Positions 25,061-38,000 of a DNA stretch of 64,000 bases are shown piece by piece. How positions within the stretch are numbered: position 1 is the stretch's first letter; every line of letters starts with the position of its first letter. Location of the stretch: NCBI GenBank assembly GCA_949710005.1, contig OX453286.1:25691010-25755009 (forward strand), read 5' to 3'. A program made the position numbers and the translations under genes. The DNA comes from Ricordea florida (Eukaryota; Cnidaria; Anthozoa; Corallimorpharia; Ricordeidae). Under the pieces are notes generated by a model. The model was given only the letters and a program-made list of their open reading frames with translations, searched no databases and was not told the DNA's origin.

Positions 25061-28000
25061 TATTTTCACCTCTCAATTCTCATTTTCTCATTCTCGTTTT
25101 CTTTCAAGATGCATTTCTGTTTGAATTCGTTTAGTTGCTTTTGATGCCAAGCCGTGATCAAATCTACATAGCAAGAGATTGTCTTCAGCATCAGGAAGTT
25201 GCATAAAGATAATTTTACAAATTGTAACGTAAAAATCTGAAGATTTTCTATTTTCACTTGTTATGAAGCAGGGAATTACTGCAGTCTAAAGAACTAAAGT
25301 GATTTTTCTGGGGAGGGGTGGTACAGGGAATAGAGTAAGGTTTTCTCTTCTCCTTACCCTTACTCCCTGTCGCAGAGGTTCACACTCTTGTACAACCTGA
25401 CGGTGTAAACAACCATTACTCTGTAGTTCTGTTTCCTCAGACCGAAAATAGATGGCTTGCCTAAGCCGTGCGGTGTACATGAATTCATTCTGATAACATC
25501 GTAAAATACCAGACCCGTGATGTGTCTGTGTAAGCAAAACATGAAATGATAGCGAAATGATCCGATCGGTTAGTGACCTTTCATACCGCGATTTAAGTGC
25601 CCGGAGAAAGTTGTGTTACGTTTTATCAGCGAATAGTTGTCAAAGTATGTAAGCAAGCTAAGAGTGGGTGTATATAAAAGGTTAAAAAAAGCTTAATTCA
25701 CAATGCGTCAAAAGACAGAATATAATCCCTCTCTAGATTAATTACCAAACACCTACTAACACAACGGTGGTTTAATAATATGAAGAAGTCAGCTGAAAAC
25801 AGAAAACCGTTTAATAATTATTTCCCAATGTTAAACAATCAAATATGTTGCCATTCTGTTATCTATTATTGTAGACCTGTGGTACGCTTTACTTGCTGTG
25901 TACTCCTTTTCTTGCAAGGGCAACTTTTTTCTCCGTTTGGTTCCAAATCTAGATTTCTTTTTTTTCTCTCTCTTTTATGTTCCGAAATTATTAGATGCTG
26001 CTTCTTTGCACGCCTTTGTCGATTTGCCGCTCTGGAATATGTAATTTTAATTTTAGGTTGAGTTTATGTTTTTACTGCCAAAATAAACACTAAAAGTTGC
26101 AGTTATCAGATTGTGGAGCTAGCGACCTACTCTTAGCACAACACATGTGAAAATCATTCCTCATTGTAAAGTATCCTATGAATGTATATTCTACAGGGAG
26201 GTCTGTTTACACCTACTGCATCTTCTTCTATTGAACTTGAAATCTCGCTAGGTAAGATTGAATCTAAACGCAGGATGTGATTGGGAAGGTTTTGTAAACT
26301 AGCCACGTTAAAGTAAACATATCTTTTTTTATTAATAATGAGGGTAAGTGATATACGGGTGCGGGCTAATACCAAACCCGATAGATATCTGTGTGTCATT
26401 TCACGAGCGACATTGGTATTAGACATCTCGACCGAGCGGTTATCGTTTAATGGAACGCTAAATCCAAATCCAAACGAAGGTAAAGTTTCTTTGTAAATCC
26501 GGGGATACAGCATTACACTGAGACTAAGTGGTACGAAAATAACGATTAAGGAAATTGCGATCCTTAATTTACTATTTTGGGTTAGTTTTGAGCTTAATTT
26601 TGTCTAGATAGCGTTAAGCGTTTATTGTTTTCAGTAGTCAGAAATCACTGGCATTTATTTCGAGCTAATTCTTTAAAACTTCTATTGGAAAGTCTTATTA
26701 TCTTCCGTATGTGTTTCTTCATGTATTTAAAAGTTTCGAGGTGAGACGTGTTTACGGATTTTCTACATGATTAAACACGTCACCCTCTGAAAAAATATGT
26801 CGAACCCATAAACCATTGACATGTCGAACGCAGTTACTGTTAGTGAGTTGAGCGATGTTGCAAAGCAAGTACCTTTGTTGCTTCTACAAAGCATTTGTCC
26901 TTTAAGTCTCCAAGTCATTGCATATTTTAAAACAATGGTAAGAATCTCTATCGCCTTTCCGTGAGGACCGCCGTTGCTGGGTCTAAATGTTAGTCATTTG
27001 TCAACAAACTTGTTCCAGCGAAAACCTCTTTATTTGAATCACCCATGTGGCTCTCGTCTGTATAATTCAAAAGATTTGAACTACTGCCCCCGTCAACAGA
27101 ATCTGGGAAACTAAGAATGTCCAAATGTTCGTTTAAATCGTTGAAAGGTAAGGACTGTTGTAAGCCTTGTCGTGCACATTGCCAGTGTGTTGAGAAGAGA
27201 GTTTTTGTAACATAATACAGTTATACCACTGACACATCGTTAACTCCATTATGTGAGTAAGCTAATTAACATATCACAGGAATGCTACGTTCTAGTCTAA
27301 AAGCCATTTCACAAGTTCGACAAACGAATACGCTACCGTCAAAGACACTTGAGCAAATCTTTTGAAATTTTATTTAAAAGAGTCCATGGAAGGTCAAATT
27401 GTCATATTGGATTCGCGCGAACTCCAAACTGGTCACAGACGCGCAGGCAGGAGTGGCTCTTCATCATACGGCTTCGCCTTTTATTATACTTTGCCGAATT
27501 TGTTAATTACACCCTGCCTCTTTGTGCACCACAGCAGCGGAAATTTTTGTTTTTTTTTCCACGATTTTATTTGGAAAGTGTATCGTGTTTTTCAGGATGT
27601 AAGGCACTGGGACACAAATACCTTTTAAAGTAAATAAAAGGCATACAATGAAAGAAATAGACTGAAAGAAACTGAGGCAGTATTGGCTTCAATACCGTAT
27701 GGCCTGAACTACGAGACCGTAGACTAAGATGGATAACAGTAAAAATGAATGATATAAGTAGACTTGTACGACGATTAATAAAAAGATCCGTACAAAATTG
27801 CGGCACCAGATGACATTTACATAACTGAAATGATATTAATTATTTCCCGCTGGTTCTTTCCGTGTATTTTCGCGATTGTGTGTGGTACCTCTGACGTAAC
27901 GTGTAGCCTACGCCTTGTGATAATTTCATAATTCTTTCTTTGTCTTCTTTTGAGGTATTCATGGTCTGTCCATTATTTTTAACTCCTAATTGGCGTAAAA

Positions 28001-28320
28001 GACAGTGAGTTCGCATTTCTTTACTAAGTAAGCTCATTTGAATTGCCATAAGCAAACGACATGCATTCGATATCAGTATAAAGGCCCGCTCATTTCCAAT
28101 GAGTGCAGCTTTTAAAAGGGATTAGAGGCTTTCTCTTGGGGACAGCACTGTTCAAACAGAGGTTTTCACTTTGTCAACGTCTTTGACGTAAAACACGTAA
28201 TTTGTAGCAATTATTATTCTGATAAATTGTGGTTGAGAGTGAGTACCACTTATTATCTCTTATTTGTTTAGGAAATCAAGAAACGAAACTTCAGTCTTGC
28301 AGTCATCCACAGTGGCTCAC
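25061..28320. other. Intergenic region upstream of the first GPCR gene
   Basis: No gene supported. The longest open frame (26154-26513, minus, ATG start, 119 codons) has no recognisable domain. Promoter elements of the GPCR gene should lie toward the right end of this stretch, but I cannot place a transcription start. Confidence 0.4.
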
Positions 28321-28690
28321 AAGCACGAAAATGAACTCGGGAGTGGCTTTATTTCTTGGGATTTAACGCCTTAAACGTCAATTCTAAAGAGGTTGCGGTG
28401 GTATTGACACAGCGAATTAGCATCGCCTACTGCGTAACATTCAATACTTCATTGCAACCAGATATTTTCGACAATCTTCGTCCCCGAAAGGGACTTTATC
28501 TAGAATTTTTAACTGAACGGAACTGTGCTCAAGGGACTGTCGGTAAGATCACTGCAAGTGTGTGCTTCATTGTTGGCCAGAAAACGAGCAAGGAACCCGC
28601 TTACAAAACAAAGAAACTTAGAGTAATTGTGTAAATGTCATAATAACTGACTGACTGACTCTTCGCTTCATAAACTTCTTGAATATCGAG

Positions 28691-29869
28691 ATGACCAACC
28701 ATACGGAGCAAGTAGGTGGCACTACGGCAAATGGTAGCACAGATTTGCCTTGTGAAACCCCGACCCAGGGTGATTATATATGGCAAGCAGCGTTTCTGAT
28801 ACTCATCATGATAGTAACATTCCTGGGAAACTTCTTAGTCTGTTTGATCGTTTACCTTTATCACCGGCTTCGTACCATCACCAATTATTTCATAGTGTCG
28901 CTGGCAGTGTCGGATTTACTGGTTGCTGCACTCTCTCTCCCCTTTAGAATCCATTCGACACTTCACAACAACGTTTGGTGCCTGGGTAACGAACTCTGTT
29001 TGACGTGGATTCTGACGGATCATATCTGTAGCTGTGCATCTATCTGTAATTTGGCTGCCATCTCTGTGGATCGCTACATTGCCATTGTTCACCCTTTTCG
29101 GTACCGCTCAGTCATGACCACCAAAACTGGTTTCGTGATCATTTCCGTAGTATGGTTGTATTCCATACTTTGGGCGGCCCTTTCCACTATGAACTGGACC
29201 GACTTTGGCGAGAAGCATTTTTACACAGATAAAAAGTGCAAAAAAAACGACCGCATTTTTTACACAGTGGCCACCACTCTGGACTTTTTCCTGCCTCTCT
29301 TGATTGTCGTGGTTATGTATGGTTTTGTGTTCCGTGTAGCATGGAATCAAGCTCGTGCCGTGGCGTCGCTCCAGCCGGTCGTCAAGAGTGATCGTCGCGG
29401 CCGAAGATTTTCTATTAACATCGTTAAAGAAGTGAAGGCGGCCAAGACACTGGCTATAGTGATAGGAGCTTTTGTCGTGTGTTGGTTCCCTTTCTTCTCT
29501 CTTCTCCTCGTCAGTCTCTGGAATGTCAACCTACTCAAGCCTCCGCAAATAAGCGAGGAAACGCTTAAAGGACTGCGTGGCACATTCCTTTTTGTTTTGC
29601 CTGCGATCAACAGCACACTAAATCCGATAATTTACTCCCTGTTCAATAGAGAGTTCCGCGCGGCATTCTTTCGGTTGTTTCGAAGGATCTTTCGGAAGTA
29701 TGATTCCACTGGTGACCATGGGTCTAATGCTGAGGATTCGTACACCTTGGCTTCAAACTATAATGGCAGCCCAAAAAACCTGAAAAACGGTGCACCTTCA
29801 AAGAAACCACGATTCCAAGATGCATATAAAGCGGAATATTCTGGAGTAAGAGGAGCGCAAGATGTTTAA
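28691..29869 (+). CDS. Rhodopsin-class GPCR, aminergic-type, single exon
   Basis: An intact 392-residue seven-helix receptor. It has possible N-glycosylation sites at N3 and N14, a GN motif in helix 1 (about 46-47), SLAVSDL in helix 2, C103 paired with C183, DRY at 127-129, CWFP at 264-267 and NPIIY at 311-315, followed by a basic helix 8. D110 aligns with the amine-binding aspartate of helix 3 (D3.32), while helix 5 lacks the serines of catecholamine receptors and helix 7 lacks the usual aminergic W/Y pattern. It is best called an aminergic-like orphan, likely at the plasma membrane and coupled to G proteins. I start at ATG 28691; the frame is open four codons further upstream, but that codon is TTG. 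Two small upstream ORFs lie at 28331 and 28635. The TAA stop overlaps an AATAAA. Confidence 0.9.
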   Translation: MTNHTEQVGGTTANGSTDLPCETPTQGDYIWQAAFLILIMIVTFLGNFLVCLIVYLYHRLRTITNYFIVSLAVSDLLVAALSLPFRIHSTLHNNVWCLGNELCLTWILTDHICSCASICNLAAISVDRYIAIVHPFRYRSVMTTKTGFVIISVVWLYSILWAALSTMNWTDFGEKHFYTDKKCKKNDRIFYTVATTLDFFLPLLIVVVMYGFVFRVAWNQARAVASLQPVVKSDRRGRRFSINIVKEVKAAKTLAIVIGAFVVCWFPFFSLLLVSLWNVNLLKPPQISEETLKGLRGTFLFVLPAINSTLNPIIYSLFNREFRAAFFRLFRRIFRKYDSTGDHGSNAEDSYTLASNYNGSPKNLKNGAPSKKPRFQDAYKAEYSGVRGAQDV

Positions 29870-29873
29870 TAAA
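29868..29873 (+). terminator. AATAAA overlapping the GPCR stop codon
   Basis: The stop codon TAA at 29867-29869 is followed directly by another TAA, and AATAAA spans both. If used, it would give an unusually short 3' UTR. Other AATAAA words occur further downstream (for example near 30950). Confidence 0.3.
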
Positions 29874-29879
29874 GGATTA

Positions 29880-31130
29880 CAATGTATTTGTATTGTCACT
29901 CTGTACATAACGTTTGCCGGCTTGGACCGTCCCAATGCCAAGACAATTTTAAATATCACTATTTTATTTGCTTTCCAGGTGTATTAGTTTCCATCGTTGC
30001 TTTTTATTTCCCTCCAAATTTCGTATTAAGTCGAATTCGGTAGCAGTTATAGCAGTAGGAATCAGCAGTGACTATTATTGTTGTTATTATTACTACTATT
30101 GGTAGTAGTAGTAGTGGTCCTCGTCCTAGTAACTTGCACAGTAAAGCTAATAATCATTTCATTGCAAAGTTGAATTAATATCATTACAGGCGGTTTTATT
30201 GTTATATTAGCTTGATTTTGCTGTACTCTTTCTCCATGAATGTACTATATTTTCAATATTGTCACATACGTGTTAAGACTTTTGATGAAATTTGAAAGCA
30301 CCCATAGAAAGTGCAGGCCAATACTTTTGTCCCGTTGCTATGGAGATTATTTAATGTTGCCATAGTAACAAGGCGTTCAGCACTCAAGGTTGATCTTCAA
30401 AATTATCCAAACGAAACAGGCAGTTCGTGGCTGAACCTTCCTGCTGATCACACAATTGTAAACTTATAATAGTCGTATTACTTTCCCAAGAAATAGGTGT
30501 ATTATTTCTGAACTATATGTGATGTGAAAAGACGTGATTACCTCAAGCGTGAACAAATGATTGAACAGACATGAATTCATTAGTATTCGCTTTCATAGTT
30601 TACTAATGATCAGTTTGATAATACATCTAGTGGCATTGAAAAGAAACCTATCGGGTGACAATTTTACATATCAAGAGAGAAAGTGTGAGATTTCCATGAC
30701 CGGAAACCCGTAGTTATTCAGTGGTATACATGCAAAATTAAGTCAAAAACTGCAAAATCGGTTGAGCGCTCGGTGAAACTCTCTCTCCATAGTCCTGTAT
30801 GAGTTAATGAAGTTACCGCCACTAATTGTTATGTATATGTATGTTTAGATATCAGTGTTTAATCATACCTTTTCTTGTTATAAAAAGGTTTTGAACTATG
30901 GAAGTCAGTCAACTGTACAAGTATTTTGACATGAAGGTTGTCACACTCAAATAAATAACATCTTGGAATTACAATTCCAAGTTATGTAGACCTGTCCGCT
31001 GTGAAAAAGTATGCGAAATATTTATGTTTTAACCAAAGCTACCTGTCAACTTCTGGAATCGCTTAGATCTTATCTTAGAAGTGACACGCCGCCTCAGGAG
31101 TCGGTCTCTTCGACAAAAATCGAGAAAGGG
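29880..31130. other. 3' flank of the first GPCR gene
   Basis: Non-coding. It contains an imperfect trinucleotide run (TATTATTGTTG ... GGTAGTAGTAGTAG) at about 30070-30120. No other feature is supported. Confidence 0.45.
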
Positions 31131-31132
31131 TG

Positions 31133-31259
31133 TTAGCCCTCGGTTCAATCGTCGAACTTTTCATGTACCGAACCTAATGCAAATGAGAAAAATCAATTGT
31201 TTTCCCTCATTTGCATTAGATTTGGCACATGTAAAGTTCCACGTTTGAACCGGGCCTAA
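31133..31259. repeat. 127-bp palindromic element
   Basis: It begins TTAGCCCTCGGTTCAA and ends with the near-inverse TTGAACCGGGCCTAA. The arms hold CATGTACCGAACCTAATGC and its inverse and meet at an A-rich/T-rich tip with CAATTG. The TTA and TAA at the ends could be target-site bases of a Harbinger-type insertion or part of the arms. No coding capacity. Confidence 0.6.
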
Positions 31260-32520
31260 GATCATAATGGTCGAAACACTATGAAGGCTCTTCGGTGAGC
31301 GACCTGTTCAACGCGTTCACGCGCCCGGCTCTACGATCTGTAAAAAAATTCTTTCGAATATATGTTGTAAGATAACGTGTTAAAAGACAACATGTAAGAA
31401 GCGATGGTGGAGAATACTGTGGGCCGAGAGGGTGTGGAGTCCTGCCTGGAATACGTGACAAAGGCAGAAAGACGTACAAAGTTCAAAAACAACTTTTGAA
31501 GTTTACAACTGAGATGTTGCGGACATTTCAATGAGATGTTTTTTCCACGTGCATCAGATCTTTAGTTGCACTTTGCGGACATCATTTTATAATTCTTTAC
31601 GAAACATTTTTGAAGTTCTTTAACTTCACACCAGCTATGTTTGCCAATTAAAATGATCCCGTTTATACACAAAACAACAATTATTAGTATCAGTAAAATT
31701 TCACCTTGTTTTTGCTACAATTATGGTTAAAACATTCCTCTTCAGAATTTAGGTTTTGGAGATTTAGGTGAGCACATTAAAAGATGGCAGGGAACGAATA
31801 CAGTAGTATGAGTAATGCACTTAGCGGGTTAAGAGGAACTAATTGATGAATGAATTGTGTGCTTCTCGGTTTCAATTCCAGCTGACTTTTGTTGCTAATG
31901 CGTAGCATCTGCTTTTCCTTATCAGTTTCAGAGGTGAATGCTTAAAAATCACCCATTATTTTCTGTCGAGATTAGATACAGCGACTGATGTCCGTTTACA
32001 ACCAGATTTCGACACAGAAATTACAGATCATTCCAATTTTAGCTACAGCAATTTCAGAAACAATTTCTCTGTCATCAAACCGGAAATTGTTCTCTGCGCT
32101 GACAAAGGTCTCAAAGCACGCCTTGATTCACCCAGTCAAGATTCCACAGCAACAAAATAGCTACTAAGTTTCTGACAAGAATTCATTTAGTTTGGCCTCT
32201 ATACAGCCATTCCTGAAAGTTAAGGACAGTTTTTAGCTTACACCAAACCACTCTGAGTTTCAGAAATTTCGGAAAAAGCTAAAAGAATGAATGTATGATC
32301 AAAGGAATGCAAGTTTCAAGCTCGGAGTTATCATCGAAAGATCCCATGTTTTCTCGTCATGTTGATTGAAATCAGGTGCTCCCTCACGTATTATTTTAGG
32401 ATAAGTGACTTGATATTGATATCAATTTCTTATCACTTTTTTTATCGAAGTTTGGTTGATATCTTTATCAAGCCCTAGAGAGAGACAGAACCTTCTGATA
32501 ACGATGACAAAAGGCAACAA
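31260..32520. other. Non-coding stretch, nothing recognised
   Basis: No gene or repeat that I can support. Confidence 0.4.
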
Positions 32521-32521
32521 C

Positions 32522-32955
32522 AGGGACGGCGGAGCCGGGGGGGCTGGGGGGGCTTTAGCCCCCCCACTTTTGAGGAGGATGACATTTTATTTTGTTTAAG
32601 CAACAACTTTACACAAGCCTCGTCGGAAACGTTTCGCCCTTTACGTATTTTTAACATTTTCTCAGCGAGTGCTTCCTTCCCACAGACGGGAAGCTTGTGT
32701 TCAAAAACCGCAGGTAAGCGTTGGAGACCGGAAGGCTGAGAAATAACCTCCAAAATATTGCTGTAAGCATTAAAAGTACCTTTCATTTTACGCTTTATCC
32801 AGGCTAATTATTTCAAGACGTATGTCGCGGAGAATGTTTTAAATACGATTTCCGAGACTCTAGATTTCAAAATTTTTCCCCAGACCCCCCTACCAACTCG
32901 CGCCTCCGGCGCTCATTTTCAGCCCCCCCACTTCAAAATACGCTCCGCCGTCCCT
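32522..32955. mobile_element. Non-autonomous element with AGGGACGGCGGAGC ends
   Basis: The terminal inverted repeat is AGGGACGGCGGAGC on the left and GCTCCGCCGTCCCT on the right, over 434 bp. Next to each end lies a G- or C-run (GGGGGGGCTTTAGCCCCCCC on the left, CAGCCCCCCCACTT on the right). The 103-codon antisense frame inside has no motif and is not considered a gene. The target-site duplication is unclear. Confidence 0.65.
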
Positions 32956-32959
32956 GAAC

Positions 32960-33832
32960 AACGTAGAATCATCTTCCCTTATCTTCTCAAATGGCTCCTC
33001 AATGGCTAAACTCTTTTGTGTGGCTTACATGACAATTACCTTTACAAAATAGTCTACAACTTTTGAACCAATACCGCAAATAATGTTACAATGTTACGTT
33101 GTTTTGAAATCAAATGAATTTTCTTCTTTCAAAAAGTTTTTCTGTTCAATTAGGCATTAAAAGACAACAACAGCGACAACTGAACTCCGCCAACAGAAGC
33201 AGTGGAGTCTTCACTGGCAAAAACGTCTAAATTTAATGGTCTTTCCCGCCACATAGTTGTAAGATGGAAAGAGTATTTGCCAAAAGGAAGAGATAGGAAA
33301 TGTGGTTTTCAGCAAATAATATTTGTTCTGCCTTTTCTGTTGATTCATACTGTTTTTCTTGTTCGTTTTTGGTTTCCCTTTCTTTCAGCTGAGGTGCAAA
33401 ACCTTTCAAAAACTTACCAATACACGAGAAATACTCTCGACTTTCTCTATTTGGGGAATATATTCATTCTTACCTTTTCATACGTTTTATCCAATCTGAT
33501 ATCGTTCTAATCATTTCTACAGTAACGGTGATCTTTTGGAGTTTCGGTTGCTAGGCGTTTTGACTTATATTTGCAAACCTTCGGCAACCGATTTGCCCTT
33601 GTGAGAGAGGACATTGGGTTCCTGGTGATGAAAGCCAATTACCTTTGCCCCTTTATTAGGTTTTTATCCCTAATAACAGAATCTAGATAACAGTTTCAGC
33701 AGAAAATGCGAATCCCTCTAAATTCACTTCAGAATCGATGTTTCCTTCCGTCTCTCGTGGATTTCACTCCGGGCATTTTACCCTCCCCTCCCGTTCAGCC
33801 TCAGTCGCAGGTGTCCCGAACAAAACTGTTAA
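32960..33832 (+). promoter_or_regulatory. 5' flank of the flippase gene
   Basis: Non-coding, with probable promoter and 5' UTR near the right end, where the sequence becomes richer in C and CT. I see no TATA box at a convincing place. An open frame at 33202-33510 has no motif. Confidence 0.35.
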
Positions 33833-34893
33833 ATGTTGAACAGCGGTTATCACCAAAACTTAAATAAAGATGGCGGAGAAGCAATGAACACCCGTTCTAC
33901 AACTCGTTTACTTGTTGATTCCGTCGATTATTTGTCGACATCTTCAGTTGACATGCCTTACGAAGATATTCCATTGAGTAATCTAGGCTCTAATGGTTAC
34001 CAGAAGTTGAGAAACAAAGGAAAGACACGAGTAGGCTCTGAAGATGAGGCAGTGTATGGATCAACGGATGACGCTCCTCTTATGGTTGGTGAAGTGGAAC
34101 GTTTTGATGAAGAGGAAGGCGTATCGGAGGGTTACCAGTCATCTGATGGCGGTATTAAGGACGCAAAGAAATGGCGTAAAAAGAAAAAGAAAGAAGGATG
34201 TTTTAAAAGGTGCTGCAAGTTTTGGTGTTGTTGTGGATGGACAACTTCCTGCAAGAGGTGTGTTGAATCTCATAAATTTAAAAACCTTAATTGCTATTTT
34301 TATCTCATATCATCTTTCCTTTCTCTTTCTCTTTTCTCTTCCGTTTCTTGATAAGGTTTCATCCTCTGTGGCTTAAGAGAAAGCGAGGTTTACCTGTAAA
34401 ATATTAATGTTTATGTACTTAAATATGCAGTTATGTTTGATATAAAACTTAATTTTACTTTAAAATCAAAGGAAACGTTTAAAGCTGTGATTGAGTTTTT
34501 TGGCAATTATAAAAAGAAATTGAAAGCTGTAGATAGTTTGAAAGCTATACCGTTTTTTTGTTTTTGAAAAATAGTGTAGCATACTGTAAAAACTACTAAC
34601 TACTGTAAAAAAAAACTACCTAGCATCACAGTCATTTTTGTTTTGAATTATAAAAATAAAATGTCTTATTTATTTATTGTATGTATTAGTTAGAACAAAT
34701 TAATACATGTGTCTTTTTTTGCAGCTTTCGTTACCATTTCTTTGCATTATCAAGAACTGTGCAACAGAAATTGAAATAACCTTGTTCAGTATATATTTTT
34801 GCTGATATTTTTTTCTTTTAACTGAACAGTTGCTTGGATAAATTGAGGGGCAGGGTTGAATTGAAAGCCAGAACAGTCTTGCTAGCAAGAGAG
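33833..34893 (+). CDS. ATP9B: ATP9B exons 1-2: cytosolic N-terminus
   Basis: Exon 1 is 33833-34257 and exon 2 is 34830-34893. Residues 1-110 are acidic and Ser-rich. A lysine-rich run (112-121) then leads into a cysteine cluster (C123, 127, 128, 132-134, 140 and 143), like the cysteine patch before helix 1 in human ATP9B, and a candidate for S-acylation (inference). Exon 2 is 64 nt and supplies VELKARTV, a conserved ATP9 word. It was placed because exon 1 cannot join exon 3 in frame without it. The first ATG (33833) has a poor context (T at -3). An in-frame ATG at 33884 (M18) is better and may be the main start. Confidence 0.85.
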
Positions 34894-34991
34894 GTGGGCT
34901 CATTTCCACTTAGCGTTTTGTTTTTTACAAGATATTACTTACTCTGGAAAATATGCATGCTATGTCCACTATCCCATATATGGCAGAAGGT

Positions 34992-35024
<33 letters not shown>

Positions 35025-38000
35025 ACTGTGAAGGTTGTGGTTTTCAAGCAGTTAAGTCTGAGATAGGGTATAAAAAGCAGAGCGTTTGGGTCTAGAATAG
35101 GGTATCATCTTTTAGGAAAGTGATCAATTGGTTGACAATTTTTACTGTAGACTAGGGAAACTGGAAATTTCCACTCAAAAAATAATATCAGTCTAGTAAG
35201 AGTGTTGATAGAAGAGAGTGTTGATAGGTGCCCGGAAAGCAAAAGGGTTACAAGTGATGTCAGCTTTTTTGGCCGGACTGACAGCTGGTGACCTCAGTAG
35301 TGTCTGGAAAATCGTGACTCTAGGGTAGGGAGGGGTTTTGGAGTTTAGTTTAGGATAGGGTAGTGAAATTCAGCTGAACTAGGTGTAGTATAGGCTAAGG
35401 GTTCCAGTGTCCAACAGCCCCCCCCCAACCAAAAATTCATAAAGAACCCCCCCCTGGACAATTCTAAAACACTGTGTGGTAGGTTGGTGAATTGAAATAC
35501 ATAACTAAAACATTACATTGTCTTACTAGGCAGGGGAGAGGGTATTAAATGAATCTCACATTGTGACTACCAGTATTAACAATAACAGTTTCTGAGTCCC
35601 TTTTGACAGAAAGTAATTCAGGTCTAACAGTTTTCATTATATATTGTTATATATGTTTCAGTTGGCAATGTGAAAAGTAACTACAGTGTAGGCAAGTCAA
35701 GATGTTTTTTAAACGTCTGTGCAAACTTCATTTTCAGTCTACTACTCAGAGGTTTCCCCGGAATGTCATTCGTAACCAGAAATATGGGTTTTTCACTTTT
35801 ATTCCCCTGGTAAGCTTTGACTCGATATTGTAATGGTAATAATCTTATTATGTTAAACTATCAAAATTTTGGCATAATTAAAACACTGGTTAGACATTTA
35901 GTAAATAAACCCCTTCCGATGTCTGGGATATCGCAGAATAACGCTAGTGACTGAGAGATTGTCTGAAAAATGAACATTTGGCTGAGAAGTGAAGCTTTGA
36001 GGGCATATGTGGAATTTTGAGGACAATTTCTCAGCCAAGAGCATTATCCTCCTAGATACCAATAATAATTAAGCCAGGAAGGGTTTATTCATTTTTTTTA
36101 ACCCTGTGTGATCGCAAGTTAATTCTTACTTTGAACATGTTCGACTTATGCAAACACTGCATATACATTGATTGGTTAAAATTGTTTTATATAATCTGTG
36201 ATTGGATCAGAGCTTGACAAGCTCTCATGTCAAACATACTCTTGCAATGCTCCTTACATGCCAATCTAAAAAACATGGCCCTTTTGGATTAATTTACCAA
36301 CTGCGTTGTTTGAAAACAAGTCAAAGCTTAACACTTCCAGTGGATTAGAAAAGGAAATCCAACCATACCACCAACACTGCGAAAGAAATGACACCCATGA
36401 GACAGGAAATTTGGAAAATCTGGTGTAGTTAAAAAATTTACATTAAAATTGGATTGTTAGAAAACTTTGCTTCATTGCTGAATGGTGGGTGCTGAGAAGG
36501 TTGAAGAAAAAAGAAGGTGGAAGAACTGCAAGAACAGGCTGAACTGACTGAACTGAATTCTGTTGAGTTATAAATCGACTGATAATTGTTGTTGACTCAA
36601 ATAGTACTAGTAGTTCTACACTTAGTTGTGCATTGTATGTCTTGAGTGATTTATCCCTTGCGTAGTTTATCATCATTTGGCTTGGGAAGTTTTCTGAACC
36701 GGCAGCTTTGAAGACAATGGGAAATGTAGCTTTGTGCAAAACCAGCCTTTTTGCACATTTCAGTGGGCAGATTTTCAAGAATTTGATTGCCCAAGGGTTC
36801 ATAACTTTTGCTCACCTCCAGGCCAAAAACACCAGTAGCTTATTTTTTTGATTTTCTGTTTTATCCTGAGCTACAATTGCGACAAGCTACTTAATTACTG
36901 TGTCACTGGATTCTACAAAACAAGTTTGTTTTAAAAAAAACTTGAAAGAGACTGACTTTGTTGCCTTTTCTTGCAACTGAAAAATCACAGGGCAAATATC
37001 CACCCAGCCAGCCTGGGTATAATATCATCTGATACCTGTCCAGCTATTTGACACCACGTGACCCAAAATAACCTATAAGATGGCATGAAAATTCATGTGT
37101 GGGTTATAAAATTATATACATGTGGGAGGCATAAAACAGTCAAGAATTGGAATTGACAAATGTTTCCTAGCTGGAGCTACAATTGTTATTTACTTCTCAA
37201 AGGCACAAAGAGCGCGATTGTAAGCTAAGTTTAATTCTTCTAGGAAGGAAAATATCCTGCGTGACTACCTTCAAATATCTAGGTGTCGTTTTTGACAACT
37301 TTATGACCTGGAAGGCTCACGCGGATTATGTGTGTAAAAAGGTGGCATGCAGAGTTGGTATTTTGGGCCGCATTAGAGGTTTCTTGACAAAAGAGGTGTC
37401 TATACTAGTTCACAATACGTTGATTCTGCCATTGTTTGATTATTGCGATGTTGCTTGGAGTGGTCTGTTACAACAAGACCAGGATAGATTACAGCGTCTA
37501 CAACACAGATCGGCGCATATAATTACCTGTTGTACACGCTCCACTGAGGCAATGAATCAATTACGTTGGTCGAGTCTTTCCAAGAGACGCTCTTATCATA
37601 AGGTCAAGCTTGTTTTTCTTTGTCTAAACTCTTTAGCCCCTAGTTATTTCTTGGCATTTTTTACCAGATTTTCGAACATTCATAGCTATTCCACCAGGCA
37701 GAGCAGTAGGTTATTGTTACCTAGGGTGAAATCAAATTTTGGAAAAAACACGTTTCTTTTCAGTGGAGCAAAAATTTTTAATGAGTTGCCCACTGACATA
37801 ACAAAAGCACAAGACACACAGACTTTCTGCCGCCGTGCAAAAGGGTTTTTATTATCGAAATAGTTCTTAGTGATTGTCTCTTAGTATTAAGTATTGTAAA
37901 TAGATTTCTAACGTAGTTCTTAGTTTTTAAAGTGTACATGAATTTGTATTTTTAACTTAATGTTATCTATACAGGGCCCCCATGGATACCAGCCTTTGAG

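Noticed and set aside
26154..26513. 119-codon ATG-started ORF on the minus strand
   Set aside because: No domain, signal or splice partner recognised. Length alone is not enough in a 64-kb AT-rich window.
28679..28690. Four extra N-terminal codons of the first GPCR
   Set aside because: The frame opens with TTG, an unlikely start in an animal nuclear gene. The ATG at 28691 is preferred.
36443..36802. 119-codon minus-strand ORF in intron 3
   Set aside because: No motif recognised. It lies in an intron next to a retroposon and may be part of an old repeat.
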